Source: Clostridia bacterium (GTDB taxonomy: Bacteria > Bacillota > Clostridia > Lachnospirales > Anaerotignaceae). From it: a stretch of 55,810 bases of DNA. The notes beneath the pieces were generated by a model. The model ran no database searches and was not told where the DNA came from. It was given only the letters and a program-made list of their open reading frames with translations. The DNA lies in assembly GCA_900757025.1 (NCBI GenBank), contig CAAEMG010000175.1:1-55810 (forward strand), in the 5' to 3' direction. The first letter of the stretch is position 1. Each line of letters begins with the position of its first letter. A program made the position numbers and the translations under genes. Of the stretch, positions 7,649-15,625 are shown one piece after another.

Positions 7649-8377
7649 TTATTCTTCCCAGTTGTGGTAAACATTCTGAACATCGTCATCATCATCAAGC
7701 ATATCAAGAAGTTTTGTCATTTTCTTAATATCCTCTTCGTTGTTAAGAACTGTATATGTCTGAGGAATCATTGTTACTTCTGCTGAAGCCATAGGTATGC
7801 CTGCCGCTTCAAGAGCTTCTCTTACTGTTCCCAAATCATCAGGAGTTGTTGTAACTTCAAAGCTGTCTTCTTCAACTGCAAAGTCTTCTGCGCCTGCGTC
7901 AAGAGCAATCATCATAAGCTCATCTTCGTCCATGTCAACTTCTTCTCTGTCTATAACGATAAGACCTTTTTCGTCAAACATAAAGCTTACACAGCCTGTT
8001 GTGCCCATGTTTCCGCCGCCTTTTGTAAAGGCGTTTCTTACGTTTGCCGCTGCTCTGTTTCTGTTGTCTGTAAGAGCTTCAACTATAACAGCAACACCGT
8101 TAGGACCGTAGCCTTCGTATGTAATTGATTCGTAGTTTACATCATCGCCTGCACCTGCGGCTTTTTTGATACTTCTGTCGATAGTATCGTTAGGCATATT
8201 GTTTGATTTAGCCTTTGCAATTACATCTCTTAATTTTCCGTTATTTGCAGGGTCTGGGCCGCCTGCTTTAACTGCAACTGCAATTTCTCTTCCGAGCATA
8301 GTAAATATCTTGCCCTTTGCCGCATCGTTTTTTTCTTTTTTATGTTTAATATTCGCAAATTTTGAATGTCCGGACAT
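7649..8377 (-). CDS. YebC/PmpR-family protein (transcription or translation factor)
   Basis: A 242-residue YebC-family protein with the invariant opening SGHSKFANIKHKKEKNDAAK, the central GGPDPANNGKLRDVIAKAK and the acidic C-terminal domain. Length is normal. Members have been described both as DNA-binding regulators and, more recently, as factors that help ribosomes through difficult sequences such as proline runs (family knowledge), so this could be either. A strong AGGAGGG ribosome site precedes the start. It is monocistronic, with a promoter at about 8410-8438 and a terminator directly downstream. Confidence 0.93.
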   Translation of the reverse strand: MSGHSKFANIKHKKEKNDAAKGKIFTMLGREIAVAVKAGGPDPANNGKLRDVIAKAKSNNMPNDTIDRSIKKAAGAGDDVNYESITYEGYGPNGVAVIVEALTDNRNRAAANVRNAFTKGGGNMGTTGCVSFMFDEKGLIVIDREEVDMDEDELMMIALDAGAEDFAVEEDSFEVTTTPDDLGTVREALEAAGIPMASAEVTMIPQTYTVLNNEEDIKKMTKLLDMLDDDDDVQNVYHNWEE

Positions 8378-8409
8378 TCCGAAAACCCTCCTTTAAATTA
8401 CTGCTGTTT

Positions 8410-8438
8410 ATTTTATCATTATTTTTTTTATAATACAA
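8410..8438 (-). promoter_or_regulatory. putative promoter of yebC
   Basis: On the minus strand, TTGTAT (8433-8438), a 17-base spacer and TAAAAT (8410-8415) lie about 35 bases upstream of the yebC ATG. Confidence 0.45.
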
Positions 8439-8520
8439 GTTTTTATTGGCATATTATATACTGCAGCAAGCTGTTTTTTTAAAGCTTTCTGCCAAAAATA
8501 AATTATATGCCGCAATGTGC

Positions 8521-8547
8521 TTTACAATCAAATTGCCATTGTATAAT
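8521..8547 (+). promoter_or_regulatory. putative promoter of the small-RNA candidate
   Basis: TTTACA (8521-8526) precedes a consensus TATAAT (8542-8547) with a slightly short 15-base spacer; CTTTAC one base earlier would give 16. Both flanking genes are on the other strand, so this promoter serves neither. Confidence 0.45.
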
Positions 8548-8553
8548 AAAGTT

Positions 8554-8641
8554 AAGTAGGAAGTAGCCGATAAACGGCAAACTTCTGGCTTAGTTTAAGT
8601 TGCCCTAAAACCGACCAAAGTTTTGTGGGGGCAACTTTTTT
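8554..8641 (+). ncRNA. candidate small non-coding RNA of about 88 nt
   Basis: Between a TATAAT promoter and a T-run, the plus strand folds into two clear hairpins. The first has an outer stem GAAGT (8560-8564) with ACTTC (8581-8585) and an inner stem GCCG (8566-8569) with CGGC (8575-8578), closed by ATAAA. The second is a terminator: AAGTTGCCC (8597-8605) pairs with GGGCAACTT (8629-8637), with an inner AAAAC/GTTTT stem, followed by TTTTTTT. No open reading frame or ribosome site is visible and both neighbours are antisense to it. I could not match it to a riboswitch or RNA family I know. It could be a trans-acting sRNA or an antisense regulator of the yigZ or yebC ends. Confidence 0.5.
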
Positions 8642-8708
8642 ATTTTAATTACTTTTTATTTATGCGTTCTGTTATATTACCGCAAAATTCCTTTTAAATC
8701 TGTAAATA

Positions 8709-9365
8709 TCAAAAAGATACCGTTTCAAGCTTTCCGTCAACAAAAGCACCTTTTACTGTTTCCAAATCATTAATTTCAGCCTGCGCCGATGTTACATCGG
8801 TTATTTTGCTTACAAAAGCATCTTTCATATCATACTCTGTAAGAACCTTATATTCTACCATATCGGTAAAAACAGTATCTTCCAAAATGTATCCGCCCTG
8901 AAGTATTTCATACTGAACTTTTCCGCTTAAATTATAACTGCATTTTACGGAAAATCTTTCAAATGTGTTTATTTCGGCTATGCCTGCCGCCAAAACAGCC
9001 TCTTTTGCGGCTTTTCCGTATGCCCTAACAAGACCTCCCGTTCCAAGAAGAGTTCCGCCGAAATATCTTGTTACCACAATAACGGTATTTTTTATTTCTT
9101 CCCCCGAAAGCACAGTAAGCACAGGCATTCCCGCCGTTCCCTGAGGCTCGCCGTCGTCGCTGAAACGCTGAATTTCGTTTCTGTCGCCTATTTGATAGGC
9201 AAACACATTATGGGTTGCGTTCCAATTTTCTTTTTTTATCTTTTCTATAAATTCTCTTGCTTCCTCGTCTGTTTTTACAGGTTTTGCATATGAAATAAAT
9301 CTTGATTTTTTTTCTATTATTTCAGCAGTACCTTCTTTTAATATAGTTCTGTATTTTTCCGCCAT
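8709..9365 (-). CDS. YigZ/IMPACT-family protein
   Basis: A 218-residue protein starting at ATG 9365, which has AAGGTGA seven bases upstream; the in-frame TTG at 9371 is nearly on top of that site. The UPF0029/IMPACT core is plain: KSRFISYAKPVKTDEEAREF, NATHNVFAYQIG, then RFSDDGEPQGTAGMPVL and RYFGGTLLGTGGLVRAYG. A ferredoxin-like C-terminal domain follows. IMPACT relatives are linked to translation control, but the bacterial proteins are not well defined. It is monocistronic, with its own promoter. Confidence 0.9.
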   Translation of the reverse strand: MAEKYRTILKEGTAEIIEKKSRFISYAKPVKTDEEAREFIEKIKKENWNATHNVFAYQIGDRNEIQRFSDDGEPQGTAGMPVLTVLSGEEIKNTVIVVTRYFGGTLLGTGGLVRAYGKAAKEAVLAAGIAEINTFERFSVKCSYNLSGKVQYEILQGGYILEDTVFTDMVEYKVLTEYDMKDAFVSKITDVTSAQAEINDLETVKGAFVDGKLETVSF

Positions 9366-9384
9366 ATCCAAATCACCTTTTAAA

Positions 9385-9413
9385 AGTATACATTATTATT
9401 TTAATTTATACAA
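9385..9413 (-). promoter_or_regulatory. putative promoter of the yigZ-like gene
   Basis: On the minus strand, TTGTAT (9408-9413), a 17-base spacer and TATACT (9385-9390) stand 20 bases from the start codon. Confidence 0.55.
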
Positions 9414-9515
9414 CTGCATTTGTCCTACAAAGCCCATATTTTCAATGTTTTTTACCTGTAAACAGTAAAAAAATAATTTTATTGTAAATTCTTGTATATT
9501 ATTGTTGCTTTTTTC

Positions 9516-9544
9516 TTTACAGATGTTTAAAATTTATATATTAT
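9516..9544 (+). promoter_or_regulatory. putative promoter of the ThrE-like exporter operon
   Basis: TTTACA (9516-9521), a 17-base spacer and TATTAT (9539-9544) would give a leader of about 110 bases before the ATG at 9660. The leader shows no strong structure by eye. Confidence 0.5.
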
Positions 9545-9659
9545 ACAAATTTTAAATCGGTTTTGATATTTTATATTTATTGGGTTGTTTTTCGGTTTAT
9601 TTCCCAAGCCGTATTTCTAAATTTTCTTACCTTACCGCAATTATTAAAGGAGCAGTTAA

Positions 9660-10433
9660 ATGGATTATAAAAAAGTTTTGAAGCTTTCCATAACGGCAGG
9701 AGAAAGGCTTCTTTTTAACGGCAGTGCAACATACCGTATAGAAAAAGAAATAAATAAAGTGCTTTCTGTTTGTCCTTTTACAAACAAAGAGGTTTTTGTT
9801 ACAACATCCGGTATCGTTGTTACCGTAGACAGCCCGGAATCAGGGCTTTTAACAATGGTTAAGCATGTTACAAAAAAAGGAATGAACACAGAAAGAATAG
9901 CTATTATAGAAAGCATTATAACTAATTTTACGGAAGGAAACATTTCTGTTGATGAAGCCATAAAAGAAATTAGCGGTATTGCATATCGAAGCTCTTATCC
10001 TTTTTATGTTACGGTTGCCGCCTTTGCAATTTCCGGTGCTTTCCGTTCTTTTATGTTTGGCGGAACGGTTTTTGATGCCGTTGCCTCTCTTGTGGTCGGA
10101 ATGTGTGTAGGCATAACCATACAGGCTTTAAACACGCAGAAACTTCCATCTTTTCTGGTTACTCTTGTAGCCGGCTTTATAGTTGGCTTTGTGGCAGTTC
10201 TTTTAAGAAGTTTCAGCATAGGTTCAAACCTTGATAAAATAATTATAGGTTCTCTTATAACCTTTGCTCCCGGTGTTCCTATGGCCCATGCCATAAACGA
10301 TATTCTTAACGGAGAGCAGATGTCGGGCATAATAAGAGGCCTTGAGGCAACTCTTACCGGTGTTGCCATTGCCATGGGCATAGCCATTGCCGTTTATGTA
10401 TGGAGATTTTTAGGAGGCCAGAGCGTAGAATGA
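9660..10433 (+). CDS. threonine/serine exporter family protein, large subunit (ThrE N-terminal type)
   Basis: A 257-residue membrane protein. A cytoplasmic N-terminal domain (AGERLLFNGSATYRIEKEIN; VTTSGIVVTVDS) precedes about five hydrophobic segments from residue 118 onward (PFYVTVAAFAISGAFRSFMF; GSLITFAPGVPMAHAINDIL). This is the ThrE/DUF1212 layout. Corynebacterium ThrE exports threonine and serine as one long protein; here the function is split into two genes, as in many Firmicutes. The ribosome site AAAGGAG is well placed. It overlaps the next gene by ATGA, which indicates translational coupling. Confidence 0.88.
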   Translation: MDYKKVLKLSITAGERLLFNGSATYRIEKEINKVLSVCPFTNKEVFVTTSGIVVTVDSPESGLLTMVKHVTKKGMNTERIAIIESIITNFTEGNISVDEAIKEISGIAYRSSYPFYVTVAAFAISGAFRSFMFGGTVFDAVASLVVGMCVGITIQALNTQKLPSFLVTLVAGFIVGFVAVLLRSFSIGSNLDKIIIGSLITFAPGVPMAHAINDILNGEQMSGIIRGLEATLTGVAIAMGIAIAVYVWRFLGGQSVE

Positions 10434-10927
10434 TAATTTTAATAGAAGCTGTATCGGCTTTTTTCGCCTGTCTTTTTTTTGCCATAATATATAACACGCC
10501 AAAAAAAGAGCTTATATACTGTGGCTTGGCAGGTTCTATAGGATACACAATTTATTTTATAATGGACAGATATACAGACCTTTCTCTTTTCGGAGCTTTT
10601 ATGGGTTCAATAGTAATATGTATTATGGCAAAATACTATTCCGTTGCCCATTCAATGCCAAAACTTTTGTATGTTCTTCCCGCCGTATACCCAATAGTTC
10701 CCGGTGCCGGAATATACTATGCCATGCACGACATAATGATAAACGATTTTGCGGCGGCAATGAACGAAGGCATACTTGCCCTCAAAGTTGTAGGCACAGT
10801 TGTTTTGGCAATGATTATAATTCTTCCCGACCAGTTCTTCAACTTCAAATGGGTACATGAGAAAAACGACCTTAGAGAAAAAATGGACGAGTTCAGAAAA
10901 GAATTTATGGACAAAGACAGATTATAA
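10430..10927 (+). CDS. threonine/serine exporter family protein, small subunit (ThrE C-terminal type)
   Basis: A 165-residue membrane protein from ATG 10430, which overlaps the stop of the large subunit (ATGA) and follows TAGGAGG at 10411-10417. The ATG at 10400 inside the upstream gene has no ribosome site. Four to five hydrophobic segments and the motif PAVYPIVPGAGIYYAMHDIM match the C-terminal half of ThrE (DUF3815). It probably forms a two-subunit amino-acid exporter with its neighbour. A charged tail (NDLREKMDEFRKEFMDKDRL) ends the protein. An intrinsic terminator follows immediately. Confidence 0.87.
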   Translation: MIILIEAVSAFFACLFFAIIYNTPKKELIYCGLAGSIGYTIYFIMDRYTDLSLFGAFMGSIVICIMAKYYSVAHSMPKLLYVLPAVYPIVPGAGIYYAMHDIMINDFAAAMNEGILALKVVGTVVLAMIIILPDQFFNFKWVHEKNDLREKMDEFRKEFMDKDRL

Positions 10928-10937
10928 AAAAATATTT

Positions 10938-10977
10938 AAAAGCTGTGGCATATAAAAAATGTTCACAGCTTTTTTTA
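10938..10977 (+). terminator. intrinsic terminator of the ThrE-like operon
   Basis: AAAAGCTGTG and CACAGCT form a stem around a 16-base loop and are followed by TTTTTTT. Confidence 0.85.
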
Positions 10978-10990
10978 TATACTTTTTTTC

Positions 10991-11018
10991 ACTCAATCCT
11001 ACAGTTTGTCATACTATA
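10991..11018 (+). promoter_or_regulatory. SigK-type (late mother-cell) promoter candidate
   Basis: The -10 box CATACTATA (11010-11018) fits the SigK consensus CATAnnnTA, with an AC at 10991-10992 about 17 bases upstream as the short SigK -35. No SigA-type pair is seen in this 90-base gap. It lies about 48 bases upstream of the Cys-rich gene. The assignment is consensus matching by eye. Confidence 0.45.
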
Positions 11019-11066
11019 AAGCAGAATGAAAAATAATTTCGGATTATCAAAAAAAGGAGGATTATT

Positions 11067-12008
11067 ATGGCATCTTGTTGTGCACCAAATTCTTCAATAC
11101 CCGAAAATGTTTGTATCAATGCTTCAAAAATATTTGACCAGTGCCGTCTTCAGGTTTGCCTTACAGCCGAAAATATAGGCCCTGCAAGGGTTTATTCCGG
11201 AAGCAGCCCATGTGTTTGCGGCGAAAATTCCCACGGAAGACCAAGCCCTGTTGTAGTTCCGCCTCCAAATGCCGTTTCCGTAACCGTAAGAGATTTATGT
11301 ATTCAAAATATTTCGGTAATAAACAAAGAACCAAGCAAAATACGTTCCTGCTACTGGGACGTAACAGTAAAATTCACTTTTGTATATACCCTCAAATTCT
11401 ATGATGCCGACAGCTGTGACGCCGGCTGTACAAAGGCCTACAGCACTTATACAACAACTGTTTCTCTCTTTGGCGGAGATGATATAAATACAGCCGTATT
11501 TAACGAACTTCTTGGCGGATTAAACTGCAACGGTCCATTTGTTGCCGCAGAAGGTTCTGCCGTTGCCCTTGCCGCTTCTTTGCACTACAGAGGAGGAAGA
11601 AACGGCGGCTGTTATGTATGCTGTCCTGCCGAATGCAGAAATGTATGTGCCCAGTCCTGCGGCTGCACAAATAACGATGGCTGCGGAGGCTGTGGATGCG
11701 GCTGTTCAAACGGAGGAGGAAATATGCCTCCTATGCGTCCCGAACCTGAATTTGTTTCACCTACAGGCGTTGATGTTACAATAGGTCTTTTTGCAGTAAT
11801 AAAACTTTTAAGAATGTCTAATATTTGTGTAGAAAGCTGCGGAAACTGCACTCCTTCTCAATGTACCACAACAGAAGGAGCGGGAATTGACCCATGCGAT
11901 TTCTTCAACTCGCTCCAGTTTCCAACAGACCTTTTTGCTCCGCAAACAAATTATGTTCCGTCATCGGATATAGATTCCGATACCTCTGCAAAAGGTGGCT
12001 GCTGCTAA
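11067..12008 (+). CDS. cysteine-rich protein, putative spore coat or exosporium component
   Basis: A 313-residue protein with 30 cysteines (about 10%), no signal peptide and an excellent AAAAAAGGAGG ribosome site. The N-terminal part (NVCINASKIFDQCRLQVCLT) resembles the CxxxxKxxDxC opening of a clostridial coat-like family. Residues 90-185 look like a beta-rich domain (WDVTVKFTFVYTLKFYDADS). Residues about 190-232 form a Cys/Gly cluster (CGCTNNDGCGGCGCGCSNGG). A second VDVTIGLFAVIKLLRMSNIC unit follows, and the C-terminus ends CC. Cys-rich self-assembling proteins are typical of spore outer layers, and the upstream SigK-type promoter agrees, but the role is inferred. It is monocistronic. Confidence 0.7.
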   Translation: MASCCAPNSSIPENVCINASKIFDQCRLQVCLTAENIGPARVYSGSSPCVCGENSHGRPSPVVVPPPNAVSVTVRDLCIQNISVINKEPSKIRSCYWDVTVKFTFVYTLKFYDADSCDAGCTKAYSTYTTTVSLFGGDDINTAVFNELLGGLNCNGPFVAAEGSAVALAASLHYRGGRNGGCYVCCPAECRNVCAQSCGCTNNDGCGGCGCGCSNGGGNMPPMRPEPEFVSPTGVDVTIGLFAVIKLLRMSNICVESCGNCTPSQCTTTEGAGIDPCDFFNSLQFPTDLFAPQTNYVPSSDIDSDTSAKGGCC

Positions 12009-12071
12009 TTAAAAGTAATATTTATTTCCGAAATTTTTTTCATTCGGCGGCGTAATGCCGCTTACATAAAA

Positions 12072-12104
12072 AAGCTCCCGTAACTATGTTAATTACAGGA
12101 GCCG
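12072..12104. terminator. terminator between the Cys-rich and LUD genes
   Basis: AGCTCCCGTAA and TTACAGGAGC form a stem with one mismatch. On the minus strand it ends in TTTTTT, so it mainly serves the LUD-domain gene and may also catch plus-strand transcripts. Confidence 0.75.
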
Positions 12105-12119
12105 TATATTTTATTCTAA

Positions 12120-12758
12120 TTAAAATCCGAGAGTATCATCAACAAGAATAACTTTTATTCTTCCTTTAACAGGTGTGTATCTTAATATGCTTATACTGCT
12201 GCAAATACAGCCCTGTGCAGTACAGTTGTGGCATGTTCCGTCAAATTTGCATGGTGTTTGAGTATTTGGAAATCTATTTACATTAAAAGGTGCGGCAGTT
12301 CCTCTTGCTCTTTTTAAAGCTGCATCTGCGTCTTTTGCAACTTTGTTAAGCCCGATAACCATAACTACCTCTTTAGGACCGAAAGATATAGCCGCAACTC
12401 TGTTTCCTCTTCCGTCAATATTTATAATTACGCCGTCTTCCGAAATTGCATTTGCACTTGTTACAAAACAGTCCATGCTGAAAACCTTTCTGTAAAGTTC
12501 CAGCTGTTTCTCAAGAGGAAGAACATCTCTGTCGTGTGCTTCATAGTTTCCTGCTTTAAGAGCCTCTGTAAGACCAATATCTCTTATGGTTGCCGAGCCT
12601 CCCCATGATACAGAGCTGCCTTCCGGAATTAATTCAAGGGCTTTTTTTACTGTCTCTTCCTTTGTCTTGCAGTAATAGCCTTCCATGTTTCTTCTTTCAA
12701 GGTTTTTAATTATTTTCTGTGCAAGAAGTTCGTTTCTCGTTTCAATAGGTGTTGCCAT
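12120..12758 (-). CDS. LUD-domain (LutC/YkgG-like) protein with C-terminal Cys cluster
   Basis: A 212-residue LUD-domain protein. The core shows VSWGGSATIRDIGLTEAL, ANAISEDGVIINIDGRGNRV and SFGPKEVVMVIGLNKV. LUD proteins belong to lactate-utilisation (LutABC) systems, but stand-alone copies like this are common in anaerobes and uncharacterised. No lutA or lutB gene is nearby. Residues 170-186 carry five cysteines (Cys170, 176, 179, 184, 186; CHNCTAQGCICSS) that could hold a metal or Fe-S centre (inference). It is the last gene of the M19-Nudix-LUD operon and is followed by a terminator. Confidence 0.87.
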   Translation of the reverse strand: MATPIETRNELLAQKIIKNLERRNMEGYYCKTKEETVKKALELIPEGSSVSWGGSATIRDIGLTEALKAGNYEAHDRDVLPLEKQLELYRKVFSMDCFVTSANAISEDGVIINIDGRGNRVAAISFGPKEVVMVIGLNKVAKDADAALKRARGTAAPFNVNRFPNTQTPCKFDGTCHNCTAQGCICSSISILRYTPVKGRIKVILVDDTLGF

Positions 12759-12798
12759 GCATATCTTCTCCTTTGTAAATCAATAATTAAATTTACAT

Positions 12799-13323
12799 TT
12801 ATTTCAAAAGCTGTTTTGCAGCCAAAATTCCAGCAACAGTTTTTATATCCTCTATTTTTCCGTCAAAAACCATCTTTACGGCTTCGTCAATACTGTATTT
12901 TTCAATTTCTATAAATTCATCTTCGTCCGGATTTGCAACACCTTCAGACAAATCTTCTGCCACATATAAATATACTTTTTCGTTGCATATTCCTATAGCC
13001 ATATATGTATCCGTAACAAACGTAAGTTTTCCGCCTTTAAGTCCTGTTTCCTCTTCAAGCTCCCTTAATGCGGCTTTTTTCGGATTTTCACCTTTTTCAA
13101 TCATTCCTGCCGGAATTTCCAAAACCATGCCTTTTGCCGCATGACGATATTGACGCACGAAATATATGTTTCCGTCTTTGTCCACAGGAACTATTGCAAC
13201 GGCATTTCCTCTCATAACGGTTTCCCTTATTGTTGTTTTTCCGTTTGGAAGTGTTATTTCATCATCATAAACCTCCATAACCTTTCCCTTATAAACAAGC
13301 TTGCTTTTTACAACATCATACAT
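12799..13323 (-). CDS. Nudix hydrolase (ADP-ribose pyrophosphatase type)
   Basis: A 174-residue Nudix hydrolase. The Nudix box spans residues 73-95 in the form G-x5-E-x7-RELEEETGL, with all catalytic Glu residues present. The N-terminal VYDDEITLPNGKTTIRETV and the PAGMIEKGE lead-in are typical of ADP-ribose/NDP-sugar pyrophosphatases, which split ADP-ribose to AMP and ribose 5-phosphate. It lies 22 bases after the dipeptidase gene and 40 bases before the LUD gene, so it is part of the same operon. The exact substrate is uncertain. Confidence 0.92.
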   Translation of the reverse strand: MYDVVKSKLVYKGKVMEVYDDEITLPNGKTTIRETVMRGNAVAIVPVDKDGNIYFVRQYRHAAKGMVLEIPAGMIEKGENPKKAALRELEEETGLKGGKLTFVTDTYMAIGICNEKVYLYVAEDLSEGVANPDEDEFIEIEKYSIDEAVKMVFDGKIEDIKTVAGILAAKQLLK

Positions 13324-13345
13324 AAAATATACCTCCCTCTAAATA

Positions 13346-14278
13346 TCAGCCGCATACATCTTCAAAAACACTGAGAAAGTTTTTATAGGCTATTTTTTCT
13401 GCCATTTCTTTTCCAAACTCTTTTTCAAGTTCCGCAAAAAATTTTTCAAGGCTTAAAACATCTGTCATATCCATAGGTGATGTGCCTATTCCGTCAAAAT
13501 CACAGCCTATTCCCACGCAGTTTTCTCCTGCCTTGTTAAGCATATATTCTGTCATTTTAAGCACATCCGTCATTGTGCATTTTCCGTTTTCTTTTACAAA
13601 AGGAGGATAAATATTTATACCTATAAAACCTTTTCCTTCGGAAATTCTTTTTATCTGTTCGTCTGTAAGGTTTCGGCAGTGTCCGCATAAAGCCTTTGCG
13701 TTTGAATGGCTTGCCACAAAAGGCTTTTTCATAATTTCCGTCACGTCCCAAAATCCTTTTTCGTTTAAATGGGAAACGTCAACAAGCATACCCTTTTTCT
13801 GCATTTTTTCCACAATTTCTTTTCCGAAAGCCGTAAGCCCTGTTCCGTCATCATTTGCAGCGCCTATGCCAAGTTCGTTTTTATAATTCCATGTAAGAGT
13901 TATAAGACGCACTCCTCTGTTATAAAAATGCTCCAAATTTTCTGTTTTGCCTTCAAGTGCCTCTCCGCCTTCTATAGACATAACAGCAGAGCATAAGCCA
14001 TTTTTCATATTTTCTTTTATATCCTCGGCAGAAACTGCTTTTCTTATGTAATTCTTATTTATTTCAAGTTCTTTTTCAAAATTACCGAGTATTTTTTCGG
14101 TATTTTCAAAAGCATTTGCTAAATATTCTTTTTTTAAATAAAGTGCAAATATCTGTGCCGGCGAACCGTATTTTTTCAGTCTTTCAATATCTATATGTCC
14201 GCTGTTTTTAAAGAGACCTTCTTTTCTGTCATATATTTTGCTTGCCGTATCGCAGTGTGCGTCAAAAAAAGTATACAT
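13346..14278 (-). CDS. peptidase M19 (membrane/renal dipeptidase family)
   Basis: A 310-residue dipeptidase of the amidohydrolase fold. The metal ligands are seen as His8-x-Asp10 in FDAHCDT, Glu in SIEGGEAL, His in VDVSHLNEKGFWD and His in VASHSNAKALCGHCRNLT; GIGCDFDG forms the active-site Asp region. Bacterial members cleave dipeptides including L,D or D-amino-acid forms. There is no signal peptide, so it is probably cytoplasmic. It is the first gene of the operon with the Nudix and LUD genes and has a strong promoter upstream. Confidence 0.9.
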   Translation of the reverse strand: MYTFFDAHCDTASKIYDRKEGLFKNSGHIDIERLKKYGSPAQIFALYLKKEYLANAFENTEKILGNFEKELEINKNYIRKAVSAEDIKENMKNGLCSAVMSIEGGEALEGKTENLEHFYNRGVRLITLTWNYKNELGIGAANDDGTGLTAFGKEIVEKMQKKGMLVDVSHLNEKGFWDVTEIMKKPFVASHSNAKALCGHCRNLTDEQIKRISEGKGFIGINIYPPFVKENGKCTMTDVLKMTEYMLNKAGENCVGIGCDFDGIGTSPMDMTDVLSLEKFFAELEKEFGKEMAEKIAYKNFLSVFEDVCG

Positions 14279-14299
14279 CTATATCATCTCCCGAAAAAA

Positions 14300-14328
14300 A
14301 TTATATTACACCAAATTATAATACGCAA
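14300..14328 (-). promoter_or_regulatory. SigA-type promoter of the dipeptidase operon
   Basis: On the minus strand, TTGCGT (14323-14328), a 17-base spacer and a consensus TATAAT (14300-14305) lie just upstream of the M19 gene. Confidence 0.6.
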
Positions 14329-14349
14329 TTATATTGTAATTTTATATGC

Positions 14350-14376
14350 AAAAAGACCGAATTGCTTCGGTCTTTT
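14350..14376 (-). terminator. intrinsic terminator of the trhP-like gene
   Basis: AAAAGACCGAA and TTCGGTCTTTT form a perfect 11-bp stem with a four-base loop. On the minus strand it follows the U32 gene stop. Confidence 0.88.
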
Positions 14377-14386
14377 GCTTACATAT

Positions 14387-15625
14387 TTATTTTACTGCCT
14401 TTCTGAGCATATCATGCTTTTTAACAGGCTTATCAAATTTTACTTTTAAAAGCTGCTGTGGGTGAGGCGCACTCATAACTTCTTCTCCGTCCTCATTCCA
14501 CATTTTTGTTACCGTCATTTTCCAGCTTTCGCCTTTAGCCGGCATTACTTCAATTTCATCGCCGACTTCAAATTTGTTTCTCTGCATAACAACGGCACAG
14601 CCTGTGCTTTCATCATAATCCTCTTCAACCATGCCTATAAAATCATAATCTCTTATATAGCTGTTGTTTGTGTAAACCTGCTCGTTGCCATCGGGCTTTC
14701 TGTAATAAAAGCCTGTTGTATATTCTCTGTGGCTTGCCTTGCTTACTTCTTCAAGATAATATTCTTTCTTGCTTTCATAAAGCGCTCTGTCTTTAAGACA
14801 GTCGTCTATTGCCTGTCTGTATGCTTTTACAACAGTTCCCACATAGAAAGGTGTTTTCATTCTTCCTTCTATTTTAAAGCTCTGCACACCTGCATCTATA
14901 AGCTCAGGAATATGCTCTATCATACATAAATCCTTTGAGTTATAAATATATGTTCCCCTTTCGTTTTCAACAACCGGCATATATTCTCCCGGGCGTGTTT
15001 CTTCCATAAGATAATATTTCCAGCGGCAGGCATGAACACATTCGCCTTTATTTGCATCTCTTCCGCTTAAATAGTTGCTTAAAAGACATCTTCCGCTGTA
15101 TGAAATACACATTGCACCATGCACAAATGCCTCAATATCCATATCGGCAGGTATATTTTCTCTTATTGTTTTAATCTCTTTAAAAGAAAGCTCTCTTGCC
15201 ACAACCACACGTCTTGCGCCAAGTTTGTACCACATATTTGCACTCATGTAGTTGGTGTTGTTTGCCTGTGTTGAAACATGAATTTCCATGTTTGGCACAG
15301 CCTCTCTTGCAACGGAAAAAACACCCAAATCCGAAATAAGTATTGCGTCTGCTCCGAGGGCTTCTATTTTTTTGAAATATTCAGCCATACCTTCAAAATC
15401 GCTGTTATGGGCATAAATATTTGCCGTAACATATACCTTTGCACCATGGATGTGAGCAAACTCAATGCCCTCTTTCATCTGTTCTTCCGTAAAGTTTTTT
15501 GCTTTTGCTCGTAAGCTATATTCTTCTCCGCCTATATAAACAGCATCTGCTCCGTAAAGAACGGCTATTTTAAGCTTTTCCAAATCCCCCGCCGGTGCCA
15601 AAAGCTCTGTTTTTTTATCAATCAT
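14387..15625 (-). CDS. peptidase U32-family protein, TrhP-like tRNA uridine hydroxylation factor
   Basis: A 412-residue U32 protein starting at ATG 15625, where AAGGAGA lies eight bases upstream; this overlaps the methyltransferase stop by eight bases. It opens ELLAPAGDLEKLKIAVLYGA and carries the U32 signature region with conserved cysteines (CISYSGRCLLSNYLSGRD, then GECVHACRWKYYL). A C-terminal beta domain follows. E. coli TrhP (YegQ) and B. subtilis YrrN/YrrO form 5-hydroxyuridine at tRNA position 34 (family knowledge). The neighbouring trmR-type gene, which methylates that product, strongly supports this role over peptidase activity. Only one U32 gene is seen here, whereas B. subtilis has a pair. 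Confidence 0.87.
   Translation of the reverse strand: MIDKKTELLAPAGDLEKLKIAVLYGADAVYIGGEEYSLRAKAKNFTEEQMKEGIEFAHIHGAKVYVTANIYAHNSDFEGMAEYFKKIEALGADAILISDLGVFSVAREAVPNMEIHVSTQANNTNYMSANMWYKLGARRVVVARELSFKEIKTIRENIPADMDIEAFVHGAMCISYSGRCLLSNYLSGRDANKGECVHACRWKYYLMEETRPGEYMPVVENERGTYIYNSKDLCMIEHIPELIDAGVQSFKIEGRMKTPFYVGTVVKAYRQAIDDCLKDRALYESKKEYYLEEVSKASHREYTTGFYYRKPDGNEQVYTNNSYIRDYDFIGMVEEDYDESTGCAVVMQRNKFEVGDEIEVMPAKGESWKMTVTKMWNEDGEEVMSAPHPQQLLKVKFDKPVKKHDMLRKAVK

Noticed and set aside
12046..12061. GCGGC-GTAAT-GCCGC hairpin after the Cys-rich gene, as a terminator
   Set aside because: The stem is only 5 bp and no T-run follows on the plus strand; the neighbouring element at 12072-12104 is the better candidate.
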